Shown: piece after piece, positions 16,470 to 25,141 of the stretch | Position numbering within the stretch: the first letter of the stretch is position 1 | Layout of the letters: each line of letters starts with the position of its first letter | From: Burkholderia sp. 4M9327F10 | GTDB taxonomy: Bacteria > Pseudomonadota > Gammaproteobacteria > Burkholderiales > Burkholderiaceae | Direction: 5' to 3' | DNA: 64,000 nt | Assembly: GCF_005503145.1 (NCBI RefSeq) | Contig: NZ_SCNV01000015.1 | Span: 62,001-126,000, forward strand | Position numbers and translations under genes: made by a program | Notes under the pieces: generated by a model | Seen by the model: the letters and a program-made list of their open reading frames with translations, nothing else | Databases searched by the model: none | What the model was told of the DNA's origin: nothing

Positions 16470-17234
16470 TCATTCCACCTGCCACTTCTTGATGATCTGC
16501 GTCAGCGTACCGTCGGCCTTGATCTTTCTGATGCCGGCATTCAATTGCTCGAGCGTCGCCGTGTCACCCTTGCGCACGACGAAACACACCTCGCCTTTCA
16601 CGGACGGTTGATACCCGCTGACGAGGCGCAATTGCGGATTCGGATTGTGCTGAAGCTGGTAGGCCAGAATCGGATGGTCGCCGAAGCCAGCCTTGATGCG
16701 ACCGAGCGCGACGTCGCGCATGATGTCGGCGACTGAATCGTAGGTACGCACTTCCTTGAAGATGCCCTTCTTGTTCAACGCGTCGACGAACGCGGTGCCG
16801 ACCTGGGCGCCGACGACTTCGCCCTTGAGGTCGTCCATTGACGTGTACTGGCCTTTGTCGTCGGCGCGCACGATCAGACCTTCGCCGTAGGAGTACACGG
16901 TGTCCGAGAAGTCGACGACCTGCTCGCGCGCCGGTGTCTTCAGCATGGCCGCCGAGATGATGTCGATCTTCTTCGTGGTCAGCGACGGGATCAGCGAAGA
17001 AAAGGTGGTCTGCTCGATCTTCACGTCGAAGCCCGCCGCCTTGCCTGTCGCGGTAATCGCATCGACCAGGAGACCCTGAATCGAATTGCTCTTCACATCG
17101 AGAAAGGTGAACGGCACGCCGGTCGCCGTCGACCCAATCTCGTACGTGGTGGCGGCCACCGACAAGGCCGGCGCACCGGCAAGCAGCAATCCTGTTGCAA
17201 AGACACCGGCGAAGCGTTTGGCGAACTGGAACAT
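16470..17234 (-). CDS. Polar amino-acid ABC transporter binding protein (SBP_bac_3)
   Basis: 254 residues from the ATG at 17234, which has GGAGAG five bases upstream; an upstream open extension would remove the signal peptide from the N-terminus. Signal peptide with cleavage near SVAATT at about residue 28. The mature part begins YEIGSTATGVPFTF and contains KIDIISAAMLKTPAR and the GAQVGTAF loop, as in glutamine/histidine/arginine/opine binding proteins. First gene of the transporter-oxidase operon. With a PuuB-like oxidase at the end of the operon, a diamine or basic amino acid is a reasonable guess, no more. Confidence 0.92.
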   Translation of the reverse strand: MFQFAKRFAGVFATGLLLAGAPALSVAATTYEIGSTATGVPFTFLDVKSNSIQGLLVDAITATGKAAGFDVKIEQTTFSSLIPSLTTKKIDIISAAMLKTPAREQVVDFSDTVYSYGEGLIVRADDKGQYTSMDDLKGEVVGAQVGTAFVDALNKKGIFKEVRTYDSVADIMRDVALGRIKAGFGDHPILAYQLQHNPNPQLRLVSGYQPSVKGEVCFVVRKGDTATLEQLNAGIRKIKADGTLTQIIKKWQVE

Positions 17235-17387
17235 GAGTCTCTCCACGAGTTGACGACGGCCGATCGGGATATCGGTACCCATCAGTTGAAATATATTATT
17301 CGAGTCAAAAATATCGACAAACAAAATATTCGTATCGATATTCGATATGTTAGAATCAATGTCAGGCTAAAACAATTGGGTGATTCC
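17235..17387. promoter_or_regulatory. Shared promoter region of the transporter operon and the IclR gene
   Basis: An A/T-rich divergent region in GC-rich DNA. ATATTCG occurs at 17327-17333 and 17339-17345 (12 bp apart, about one helical turn), a related ATTCGA at 17299-17304, and the palindrome TATCGATA at 17334-17341 lies between the two. This clustered arrangement is a good candidate for the IclR operator. Confidence 0.5.
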
Positions 17388-18212
17388 ATGACACGCAAGA
17401 CGCTCAGCGCACAGCCGGAAGCGCCCCTCGCGCAGGAGGAAACTCCAGACGCACTGTTCAATCAGTCGCTGGAGAAAGGGATCGCGGTGCTGCGCGCATT
17501 CAGCGCACAGCGAAGGTCAATGACCCTGCAGGAAGTCGCGGAGGCAACGTCCATCACCAAAAGCTCCGCGCAGCGCATGATCTACACGCTGGAAAAGCTC
17601 GGCTATGTGAGAAAGCATCCGCGTACCCGGCGGTACCAGTTGACGCCTCATGTGATGCAGATCGGGTTCAACTACCTGGCTGCCGACACGCTGATCGACG
17701 TCGCCAACCCGTTTCTGTCCGAGCTGACCAATGTCACCGGCGAGACGACCAATCTGACCGAGCCGGATGGTGTCCACATGGTCTACGTAGCGCGGTTCGT
17801 GTGTATGAAGTTCGTGCCGATTCACATGCCGATCGGTAGCCGCATTCCGATGTACTGCACGGCGTCGGGACGGGCATATCTCGCGGCGCTTCCGGAAGGC
17901 GAGTCACGCGCGCTGCTGCTGGCGAGCGACCGCGTCGCACATACGCAGTACACCGTGACGGATCTCGACGAGATCGAGACGCGGCTCGCGCTGGGGCGGC
18001 GCAATGGCTATGCGTCGAACCGCGAGGAACTTTTTATCGGCGATATGACGATCGCGGCGCCCGTGCTCGACGGAGAACGCCGACCGGTCGGTGCGGTTCA
18101 CGTCGTCGCGCCGACGAGCCGGTGGACGCCGGCGGAAGTGGAGGTACGCCTCGCACCCGCAGTGATCGATTGCGCACGGGGTATCAGCAACTCAATCCGG
18201 ACCCTTGCCTGA
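17388..18212 (+). CDS. IclR-family transcriptional regulator
   Basis: 274 residues from the ATG at 17388; the frame is open upstream but that part covers the A/T-rich operator region. The winged helix-turn-helix is at about residues 30-75 (TLQEVAEATSITKSSAQRMIYTLEKLGYV) and the IclR effector domain follows (about 90-270) with IGSRIPMYCTASGRAYLAAL, the usual effector-pocket stretch. It is divergent from the amino-acid transporter/oxidase operon and probably regulates it. Its last 21 bases overlap the 3' end of the convergent TetR gene. Confidence 0.92.
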   Translation: MTRKTLSAQPEAPLAQEETPDALFNQSLEKGIAVLRAFSAQRRSMTLQEVAEATSITKSSAQRMIYTLEKLGYVRKHPRTRRYQLTPHVMQIGFNYLAADTLIDVANPFLSELTNVTGETTNLTEPDGVHMVYVARFVCMKFVPIHMPIGSRIPMYCTASGRAYLAALPEGESRALLLASDRVAHTQYTVTDLDEIETRLALGRRNGYASNREELFIGDMTIAAPVLDGERRPVGAVHVVAPTSRWTPAEVEVRLAPAVIDCARGISNSIRTLA

Positions 18213-18878
18213 GGGCAGGGAATTTTTGATTGCCTTCGCGCCGCTGACGGCCCGGGTCGATGCACGCGCGCTGCCTGCGGGCAACTCATGAATGTCCTTT
18301 TCGGGTCCTGACTCTGGGGCAAAAGTCGAGAGATCGCGCAGTTCATTAAAGGCCTGTTCGACATGGGCGCCTAGACCGGTCGAGCCACTTTCGAACCAGG
18401 CGGCGACAGCGTGACCCACCGCAGCCATCCCGACTTGCGCTGCAAGGCTGGCCGCCCGCTCGGGCACGCCCCGCTGGCGGAACGCCACTGCGAGAGCAGA
18501 CATAACGGCTCGGGTCTTGGTCTGTGCCCGCTCCTGCAAGGCAGGGTGGCTGGCAATGATGCGTTGACGCGGTGCGGTGAAAGCGCGGTTCTTGACGAAA
18601 AAAGGCTCTACCGACGGAAAAGCATGAAATAGCGCTTCCAGAGGCCCGAGACCTTGTGGAACGCCTATCACGGCGCGCGTGAGGGCATCGATGAACTCGT
18701 CCTCGCCGCCGAACAGCACCTCCCGTTTATCCGGGAAATGCCGGAAAAAGGTGCGCTGCGTAACGCCGGCCTCGGCCGCAATATCTGCGGCGGTGGTCTC
18801 TTCGTAACCACGGGTCTCATAGAGCTTGAGCGCCGCCTCCTGAAGGCGACGCCGCACTTTTTCGGCATCTCTGGGCAT
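18192..18878 (-). CDS. TetR-family transcriptional regulator
   Basis: 228 residues. The helix-turn-helix is at about residues 24-55 (TTAADIAAEAGVTQRTFFRHFPDKREVLF). The C-terminal 40 residues are polar and probably disordered. The neighbouring divergent gene (19024) codes for a quinone-oxidoreductase-like enzyme, and a perfect 27-bp inverted repeat lies between them, so repression of that gene and itself is the likely role. The 3' end overlaps the IclR gene by 21 bases in antisense. Confidence 0.92.
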   Translation of the reverse strand: MPRDAEKVRRRLQEAALKLYETRGYEETTAADIAAEAGVTQRTFFRHFPDKREVLFGGEDEFIDALTRAVIGVPQGLGPLEALFHAFPSVEPFFVKNRAFTAPRQRIIASHPALQERAQTKTRAVMSALAVAFRQRGVPERAASLAAQVGMAAVGHAVAAWFESGSTGLGAHVEQAFNELRDLSTFAPESGPEKDIHELPAGSARASTRAVSGAKAIKNSLPSGKGPD

Positions 18879-18913
18879 TATTCACCAAACATATTGTCAC
18901 AAGCTGACTTTAC

Positions 18914-18940
18914 GCGTATCGTCAGTATGTGACGATACGC
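18914..18940. promoter_or_regulatory. TetR operator candidate, perfect 11-bp inverted repeat
   Basis: GCGTATCGTCA (18914-18924) and its exact complement TGACGATACGC (18930-18940) flank GTATG. The site is 36 bp from the TetR start and 84 bp from the oxidoreductase start, in the middle of the divergent promoter region. Length, symmetry and place are what is expected of an autoregulatory TetR operator. Confidence 0.75.
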
Positions 18941-19023
18941 TATCGTTGTTTCCCGGCTTTCGCAAGCATTGTGAGGCAACTGCACGTTTCGGATTCAACA
19001 GCCAACCAGCATGGAGAATCGTT

Positions 19024-19995
19024 ATGCCGAGTTCCGATCCAGCACAAATGAAAGCACTCCGGGTTCAGCGCTATGGCGAACCGGCCGATGTATTGCATCT
19101 GGACGACGCTCCCGTCCCCACGCCGCGCGCTGGACAGGTGCGCATCCGTGTTCATGCCTGTGCTCTCAATCCGGCCGATTGGGCGGTGTGCCAGGGCTTC
19201 ATTCCCCTACCCCTTCCGCGCGGTATCGGTTTCGACGTTTCGGGGGTAGTTGATGCGATAGGCGAAGGCGTCACTGGCGTGAGCATCGGCGACCTCGTTT
19301 TTGGCGTCCCGGACTATATCGGCTATCCCACCGCCGGGGCATCTGAATTCGCAGTCCTGAAGGTCTGGTATCCCATTCCGAACGGCCTGAGCCTTGAGCA
19401 TGCGGCCTGTCTTCCCATGGCCGTCGAGACGGCCACCCGGAGCCTGGATCTCCTCGGTCTGTCGAAAGGCCAGACCATCATGGTCAACGGCGGGGGAACG
19501 ATGACCGGTTTCGCGGCAGTCCAGATTGCGCTGCTGCGTGGGGCACACGTGATCGCGAGCGCCGGCGAAACGTTCGCGGATCGCTTGCGTGCGCTAGGCG
19601 CGAGCGTGACACCTTACGGCGACGGGATGGTGGAGCGGGTTCGTGAAATCGCCAATGGAGCGCCTGATTTCGCTTTGCACACAGCGCGGGTCGAAGGCGC
19701 ACTGCCTGGTCTCATCAGGATCGTGGACGGTGATCCACGCCGGGTCATGAGCTTCAGCGATTTCGACAAGGATGGCCTGGGCGTCCGCACAACGGGGCGC
19801 GAGAAAGGCGTAGTGCATCGCTACGACGTGCTTGGAGACTATGCCCAGTTGGCCGCCGACGGGAGGTTCGCCATTCCGATCGCCCGCACCTTCACGTGGG
19901 ACGATTGGCAAGACGCTGTCAAGATCAGCATGGCTGGGCGCGCACACGGCAAGCTCGTGCTGGTGGTGAATAGAGACGCAGCGGCAAGGCTTTAG
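19024..19995 (+). CDS. Zinc-independent MDR oxidoreductase (quinone oxidoreductase-like)
   Basis: 323 residues from the ATG at 19024 with GGAG seven bases upstream. Medium-chain dehydrogenase/reductase fold: N-terminal GroES-like domain (KALRVQRYGEPADVLHLDD, then ALNPADWAVCQG) and a nucleotide-binding domain with VNGGGTMTGFAAVQIALLRGA, a variant of the usual glycine-rich loop. The catalytic zinc Cys/His set is absent, so it should be an NADPH-dependent enone/quinone reductase. Likely induced by its substrate through the divergent TetR. Confidence 0.88.
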   Translation: MPSSDPAQMKALRVQRYGEPADVLHLDDAPVPTPRAGQVRIRVHACALNPADWAVCQGFIPLPLPRGIGFDVSGVVDAIGEGVTGVSIGDLVFGVPDYIGYPTAGASEFAVLKVWYPIPNGLSLEHAACLPMAVETATRSLDLLGLSKGQTIMVNGGGTMTGFAAVQIALLRGAHVIASAGETFADRLRALGASVTPYGDGMVERVREIANGAPDFALHTARVEGALPGLIRIVDGDPRRVMSFSDFDKDGLGVRTTGREKGVVHRYDVLGDYAQLAADGRFAIPIARTFTWDDWQDAVKISMAGRAHGKLVLVVNRDAAARL

Positions 19996-20041
19996 CAGGC
20001 CCGTGATATAGAACCGCGGCCTCCATCTCTTCGCGCCAGAG

Positions 20042-23000
20042 CTAGCGAATCTCGCCTCTCTTCGATGCAGGACGCGGCACTGCCGCCAGACTCCGCTGCA
20101 GGGCCGATTGCTCGATCGGCTTGACCAGGTGATCGTCGAAACCGGCCTCATGGGTGCGCTGGTAGTCTTCGGGCTGGCCATAGCCCGTTATCGCCACCAG
20201 GCGAATACCGTGAAGATGCGGCATGGCGCGTAAGCTTCGGGCCAACTCATGGCCGCTCATTCCAGGCAGCCCGATGTCAAGCAGCGCCACATCGGGCCGG
20301 AAAACTTCAGCGCGGCGGATCGCCTCCTGTCCACTGTAAGCGACCTCTACCGTATGCCCTTGCAACGCGAGCAACATCGATAGCGAGTCCGCGGCGTCTG
20401 TATTGTCGTCCACCACGAGTACTCGTTGGGGAGGCGCGTCGATGTGATCGGCGCGAGTTACCGGGGCCGCCGGCCGCGCGATCCGCGGTAGCCTGATCTG
20501 AAATGTCGAACCATGACCAATGCCTTCGCTACGGGCACTGATCGCTCCATTGTGCATCTCCACCAGCCGCTTCACGACGGCCAGCCCGATTCCCAGTCCG
20601 CCCTGGGCTCGATCAAGTGTGCGCTCGCCTTGCACGAAGAGGTCGAACACATGTGGCAGCAACTCGGCCGAAATGCCCGAACCGTTGTCCGAAATCGCGA
20701 TAACAGCGTCGGAGCCTTCCTGCCGTGTCCACACACGGATCGCGCCCCCCGGGTCGGTGTACTTCACGGCATTGGTGAGGAGGTTGCCGAGACACTGGAC
20801 CAGCCGCGCCATATCGGCTTCGACGTAAAGCGGTTCGTCGCTCGCGGTGGTCTCGACAGTAAGCGTATGCCGCTTCTCGTGCAGCCGCGGCTCAACCATT
20901 TCAACGCTCTGGGACACGACCCTCGCGAGGTCGACCGGTTGGCGCTGCAAGGTAATACGGCCTTGCGTGATGCGCGAAACATCGAGGAGGTCGTCGACCA
21001 GCCGGGTCATCTGCGTAACCTGCCGCTTGATCATGCCGTTTGCGAGTTGCGCTTCGGCATGATCAGTCATCATTCGGGACAGCAATTCGCTGGCATTGGC
21101 GATGGGCGCGAGCGGATTACGCAGCTCGTGGGCAAGCATCGCCAGGAACTCGTCCTTCTGGCGGTCCGCGAGCCGCAGCGCCTGAGCGCCGTGGGCGCGC
21201 TCCTCGGCTTCCTGGTGGCGCGAGATGATAATGGCGGCCGACTGGGCGAGGCGCATCGCCAGTTCTCGATCGCGGGGTGTGGGCTCGCGCGGTTGCTCCT
21301 GGTAGATGGCGAACGTCCCGACCACCTTCCCGGTCAGAGCCTCGACCGGAAAAGACCAGCAGGCACGATAGCCGTACTGCCGCGCGAGCCACAACCAGTC
21401 CTTCCAGCGAGGCTCACGGGTCACATCGGGAGTGATGACAGGCTCCCGCCTGTAGGCGGCCAGCCCACAGGCAAGCGAGTCGGGACCAATAGGAAACCGC
21501 TCTACACAGCGCGCATATTCCTCGGGCATGCCAGTGACGTGCCGCAGTTCGGTCTGTTCTGCGTTGGCGATGTAGAAGGCGCAGCGCGCCTGCCCATCCA
21601 TCTGCTCAGTCGCTGCATGAGTGAGGATGGCGAGCGATGTGGCGAGCGGCGCGTTGTTAACGGCGGCCTGAAAGGCCTCCTTCTGCGCGGTCAGCCACGC
21701 CGCAGTATCGCGCAAATCAGCCTCGAACCGCTTGTGCTCGGTCATGTCGACCGCCATGCCAAACCATTCGATGATCTCACCGCGCTCGTCCAGTACCGGG
21801 ATCGCGCGCGAGAGCGCCCAGCCTGGCGAGCCGTCGACGCGTCGCACACGGTGCTCCAGTTCGAACCTGCCTTTGTTGCGCACGGCCTGTTCAATGTGCG
21901 CCAGCACCTTGGCCTGATCCTCCGGATCGATATAGAGCTCGATCCACGTCGAACTTGCGTCTTTCGTGTCCGCGATGAAGTCCCTGCCCTGAAGAAAGCG
22001 CATCTCGCTCCAGTCAGCGTTCATCGAATAGACAGCATCGGAGGAAGCGCTGACCAGAGCGCGAAAGCGTTCTTCACTCCTGCGGCGCAGCGCGGTGAGT
22101 TCCAGCAGCGCGCCGATCCGGGCGACCAGTTCGCGAGCCGAGAACGGCTTGACCAGATAGTCGTCGGCACCGGAGCCCAGGCCGTCGACTCGCGCCTCTT
22201 CGCCCGCACGCGCGGAAAGCAGAATGACCGGCACATCAAGGAGCCGCTTGTCGGCCCGGATGGCTTGCAGCAAGCCAAGTCCGTCGAGCCAGGGCATCAT
22301 GACGTCGGAAATGATCAGATCGGGCCGTTGCCGGGATGCCGCTTCCAGTGCCGCGACACCATTCTCAACCACTTCGACGGCATACCTGCCGGCGAGAAGG
22401 TCTCGCAAGTAAGCGCGCATGTCGGCATTGTCGTCGGCAACCAGCACGCGTGGCCGTGAGTCGCATGCGTTGGCCGGGAGCGCGGCGACCGGTACCGGAT
22501 CGGGCACGATACCCAGCGGATTCTTCGGCGCACCAGCAGTATTCTCGGGTATCCAGCGCAGCGCCTCCTGCACGAAGGCCTGGGCGTTGATGGCGCTCGA
22601 GCCGGACGGCCGCACGGTCTTCAGCCGGTCAGCGGCCAGATGAGCGGCGCCGAGCGGTATGGACACCCGGAAGAGTGTGCCTCTCCCAAGCTCGCTGGCA
22701 GCGGTAATTGTGCCTCCGTGGAGCTTGACCAGCTCCTTGACCAGCGCCAACCCGATCCCGGTTCCTTCCTGAGTGCGGCCGGGGACGCCCTCGACCCGAT
22801 GAAAGCGCTCGAAGATGCGGGCTAATTCGTGCTTCGCGATACCAGCGCCGGTGTCCCTCACCTCGAGCAGCGCGTGCCCGTCGTGTGGACGCAGTTGCAC
22901 GGCAATCTCACCCTGCAAGGTGTATTTGAAAGCGTTCGACAAGAGGTTGAGGACAATCTTCTCCCACATCTGCGGATCAACGTAGACCGGCTCGGGGAAG

Positions 23001-24418
23001 CTCTCGCAATCGACGGTGTAGCCCAGGCCGCCGCGTTCGATCGCGGAGCGGAATGTGCTGGCGAGGTCGCGCGTCAGTTCCGCAAGATCGGTGGGCTCGT
23101 AAGAGGCCTGCACACGCCCCGCCTCGATGCGCGAGAAATCGAGAAGGGTATTGACCAGCCGCAGCAGCCTGAGGGCGTTGCGATGCGCGAGGTCGAGCTG
23201 CGCACGCGCCTGCTCCGGAATCGCGGGATCGGCGGCTATCTCGGCCACGGGGCCGAGCATGAGAGTCAACGGGGTGCGAAATTCATGGCTGACGTTGGAA
23301 AAGAAAGCCGTCTTGGCGCGGTCAATGGCCGCCAGAGCTTCTGCCCGCTTGCGCTGCTCCTCGAGCGCTCGCACGTCGCGGATCGCGGTAGCCACCCGCG
23401 ACGCCATGAGTTCAAAAAAGGTGCGATAGCCGGCGTCGAGGACACGGTGTGGGCTGAGGCCGCAAATCAGCACCCCATACGTAGGGGATTGATCAGACGA
23501 AGCGAGCGGTAGAACAATGCCGGACTGAGGCACATCGCCCCACGGGGTTCGTGGCAGCATGTCAGTGGCTTGCGGCAGAAGCGGCACGACTTCGATACAC
23601 CGCTCGCGCGCTACCTCTCGCAGGCGCCACGGATCGGTTCCTGGCGCAGCCGCGAGATCGACGCTGGCGGGAACCAGTTGCTCGAGCGATTGCGTGTCCA
23701 CGCCAGCGCTCGCCACTCTCTGAGCGCGCGTTTCACCCTCGTCCAGCAGATAGAGCAGCGCGAACGGTACGTCCGAAGGGTTTTCCTTGAGCACTGCCGC
23801 GACGTTGATGCACGCCTCGCCTGCAGTCCGCACATCTGCCGAGCTGGTCGCCCCGAGATCGCGCAACGTGCGAATCTGCCGATCGGCGTAAACCTGCTCG
23901 GTAATCTCGGTGACCGTCGCCAGCACGCCGCCGATACCCGTCTCAACGGTCTCGTCCGGCACAGGGCTGTATGCGAGGCGGAAGTGCGATTCTTCCCGAA
24001 GCACCTTGCGCTCGATGAGCACAGCAATATCGTCGCTCACCGAAGCCGGACCGCCGCGAAAGGGCCGTTCGGCCATCGGACCGAGGATATGGAAGACTTC
24101 GCTCCAGCAATCGCGGAAACGCTGACCCATCGCACGAGGATGCTTCTCGCCGAGTACGGGGCGGTAGGCATCGTTGTAGATCTGCACGAACTCCTCGCCC
24201 CACCACAACAGCATGGGGGAGTGATTGTGCAGCACCAGCGATGCGGTTGAGCGTAACGCCTGCGACCAGCCGTCAACCGGACCGATCGAGGTGCGGCTCC
24301 AATCGACCGCGCGGGCCAGCGCGCACGCTTCGCCGGGGCCCATCAGGCATTCCAGGCCCGTCTGTAACTTTCGTCCGGGTCGATGCGCTTTCGCGAAGCG
24401 ATCTTGAGTTGGAGACAT
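20042..24418 (-). CDS. Double hybrid sensor histidine kinase (HK-REC-PAS-GAF-HK-REC)
   Basis: 1458 residues, no transmembrane segment, so a cytoplasmic sensor. In order: N-terminal PAS-like region (about 20-180), GAF-like region (185-350), first HisKA with His378 in FSNVSHEFRTPL, first ATPase with NLLSNAFKYT and DTGAGI, first receiver (657-770, Asp705 in LIISDVMMP), PAS/PAC (785-900, YSMNADW), GAF (910-1070), second HisKA with His1097 in MLAHELRNPL, second ATPase (NLLTNAVKYT, DNGSGI, GLGIGLA) and a C-terminal receiver (1331-1450, Asp1381 in ALLDIGLPG, Lys in HLVKPI). All phosphotransfer residues of both modules are intact. No partner regulator gene is adjacent. The signal is unknown; GAF/PAS domains allow small-molecule, light or redox sensing. 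Confidence 0.93.
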   Translation of the reverse strand: MSPTQDRFAKAHRPGRKLQTGLECLMGPGEACALARAVDWSRTSIGPVDGWSQALRSTASLVLHNHSPMLLWWGEEFVQIYNDAYRPVLGEKHPRAMGQRFRDCWSEVFHILGPMAERPFRGGPASVSDDIAVLIERKVLREESHFRLAYSPVPDETVETGIGGVLATVTEITEQVYADRQIRTLRDLGATSSADVRTAGEACINVAAVLKENPSDVPFALLYLLDEGETRAQRVASAGVDTQSLEQLVPASVDLAAAPGTDPWRLREVARERCIEVVPLLPQATDMLPRTPWGDVPQSGIVLPLASSDQSPTYGVLICGLSPHRVLDAGYRTFFELMASRVATAIRDVRALEEQRKRAEALAAIDRAKTAFFSNVSHEFRTPLTLMLGPVAEIAADPAIPEQARAQLDLAHRNALRLLRLVNTLLDFSRIEAGRVQASYEPTDLAELTRDLASTFRSAIERGGLGYTVDCESFPEPVYVDPQMWEKIVLNLLSNAFKYTLQGEIAVQLRPHDGHALLEVRDTGAGIAKHELARIFERFHRVEGVPGRTQEGTGIGLALVKELVKLHGGTITAASELGRGTLFRVSIPLGAAHLAADRLKTVRPSGSSAINAQAFVQEALRWIPENTAGAPKNPLGIVPDPVPVAALPANACDSRPRVLVADDNADMRAYLRDLLAGRYAVEVVENGVAALEAASRQRPDLIISDVMMPWLDGLGLLQAIRADKRLLDVPVILLSARAGEEARVDGLGSGADDYLVKPFSARELVARIGALLELTALRRRSEERFRALVSASSDAVYSMNADWSEMRFLQGRDFIADTKDASSTWIELYIDPEDQAKVLAHIEQAVRNKGRFELEHRVRRVDGSPGWALSRAIPVLDERGEIIEWFGMAVDMTEHKRFEADLRDTAAWLTAQKEAFQAAVNNAPLATSLAILTHAATEQMDGQARCAFYIANAEQTELRHVTGMPEEYARCVERFPIGPDSLACGLAAYRREPVITPDVTREPRWKDWLWLARQYGYRACWSFPVEALTGKVVGTFAIYQEQPREPTPRDRELAMRLAQSAAIIISRHQEAEERAHGAQALRLADRQKDEFLAMLAHELRNPLAPIANASELLSRMMTDHAEAQLANGMIKRQVTQMTRLVDDLLDVSRITQGRITLQRQPVDLARVVSQSVEMVEPRLHEKRHTLTVETTASDEPLYVEADMARLVQCLGNLLTNAVKYTDPGGAIRVWTRQEGSDAVIAISDNGSGISAELLPHVFDLFVQGERTLDRAQGGLGIGLAVVKRLVEMHNGAISARSEGIGHGSTFQIRLPRIARPAAPVTRADHIDAPPQRVLVVDDNTDAADSLSMLLALQGHTVEVAYSGQEAIRRAEVFRPDVALLDIGLPGMSGHELARSLRAMPHLHGIRLVAITGYGQPEDYQRTHEAGFDDHLVKPIEQSALQRSLAAVPRPASKRGEIR

Positions 24419-24445
24419 TGCGTCCTCGCGCCCAGCGTTTCCGCC

Positions 24446-24498
24446 GGCCGGTTGCGGACGGCCGGTTTCGGACGGCCGGTTGCGGACGGCCGGTTGCG
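24446..24498. repeat. 14-bp tandem repeat upstream of the hybrid kinase gene
   Basis: GGCCGGTTGCGGAC is repeated 3.8 times head to tail (copies start at 24446, 24460, 24474, 24488; the second has one T for G change). It fills part of the 130-bp space between the CsbD gene and the kinase start. Each unit holds the palindrome GGCCGG or CCGGCC. Function unknown; copy number could vary between strains. Confidence 0.85.
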
Positions 24499-24548
24499 TC
24501 GAGAAGCGCGTTCGACATCCGAGCGCGTCCTCGACGTTCGCTCACTCA

Positions 24549-24746
24549 CTAATGCTTGGTACGATGATCCGCGCCGGCATCTTTCGCAGCGTCCTTCGCG
24601 TCACCCACCTTTTTTCGCATTTCGCCGGCGCCCTGCTGAAGATCTCCCTTCAACTCCCGGGCCTTGTCGCCGGTGACCTTTCCCGCAACTTCATTCGCCT
24701 TGCCCTTGAGCTTCTCCGCTTCACCTTTCAAATGGTCCTTGTTCAT
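24549..24746 (-). CDS. CsbD-family stress protein
   Basis: 65 residues from the ATG at 24746, preceded by AGGAGA. MNKDHLKGEAEKLKGKANEV and the following GKVTGDKARELKGDLQQGAG are the two amphipathic repeats of the CsbD family, small hydrophilic general-stress proteins of unknown biochemical role. A longer open frame upstream (to 25016) has no family similarity and a worse start. It lies upstream of the kinase gene on the same strand with the tandem repeat in between; co-expression is possible. Confidence 0.92.
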   Translation of the reverse strand: MNKDHLKGEAEKLKGKANEVAGKVTGDKARELKGDLQQGAGEMRKKVGDAKDAAKDAGADHRTKH

Positions 24747-25141
24747 ACCAAATCTCCTATGGTCAGCGCTAGCTGCGCCACTCTGGAGTAGCAATGCGCG
24801 TTCCTGAGGGTGGCGGGGAAGAACGCCTTCGTCAGCAAACGCCAGCAGCGGGCCTTCGCAGGGGAGAATGCCGGTTGCCTTTAGGTTCCATTTTAGGTTC
24901 CACATACGAAGGTCCGTTGATTGGGCGGAGCGATCGTGCGTAGAACCGCTAGAGTACTCGATGGAGCGACTACACGGGGGTTGGTTGAACGCAGCCGGTT
25001 GCGGTGCACGGTCCACGGTCTTTCGAGGTTGACCCGTTTGGCACAGTCATGCTTTCCCAAAATGGTCACTCGCAACTCGAGCAACAGTGGCGAACTGGTG
25101 CAGACGTGACGCCTACGCTTCAATAATTGCAACATAGGTCG
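24747..25141. other. Gene-free stretch upstream of the CsbD gene
   Basis: 395 bp. It must hold the csbD promoter. The only regular structure seen is a direct repeat of TTAGGTTCCA at 24881-24890 and 24893-24902 (12 bp apart); on the minus strand this reads TGGAACCTAA, reminiscent of GGAAC-type ECF sigma -35 elements, but no matching -10 was found. No credible coding sequence. Confidence 0.5.

Noticed and set aside
20513..22459. 648-codon open frame on the plus strand inside the histidine kinase gene
   Set aside because: It is antisense to a kinase with every motif intact; the frame is open because of GC-rich third positions and has no ribosome site or family resemblance.
24881..24902. ECF sigma promoter for csbD from the GGAAC-like direct repeat
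   Set aside because: No matching -10 element at a proper distance was found; recorded only as a repeat in the gap entry.
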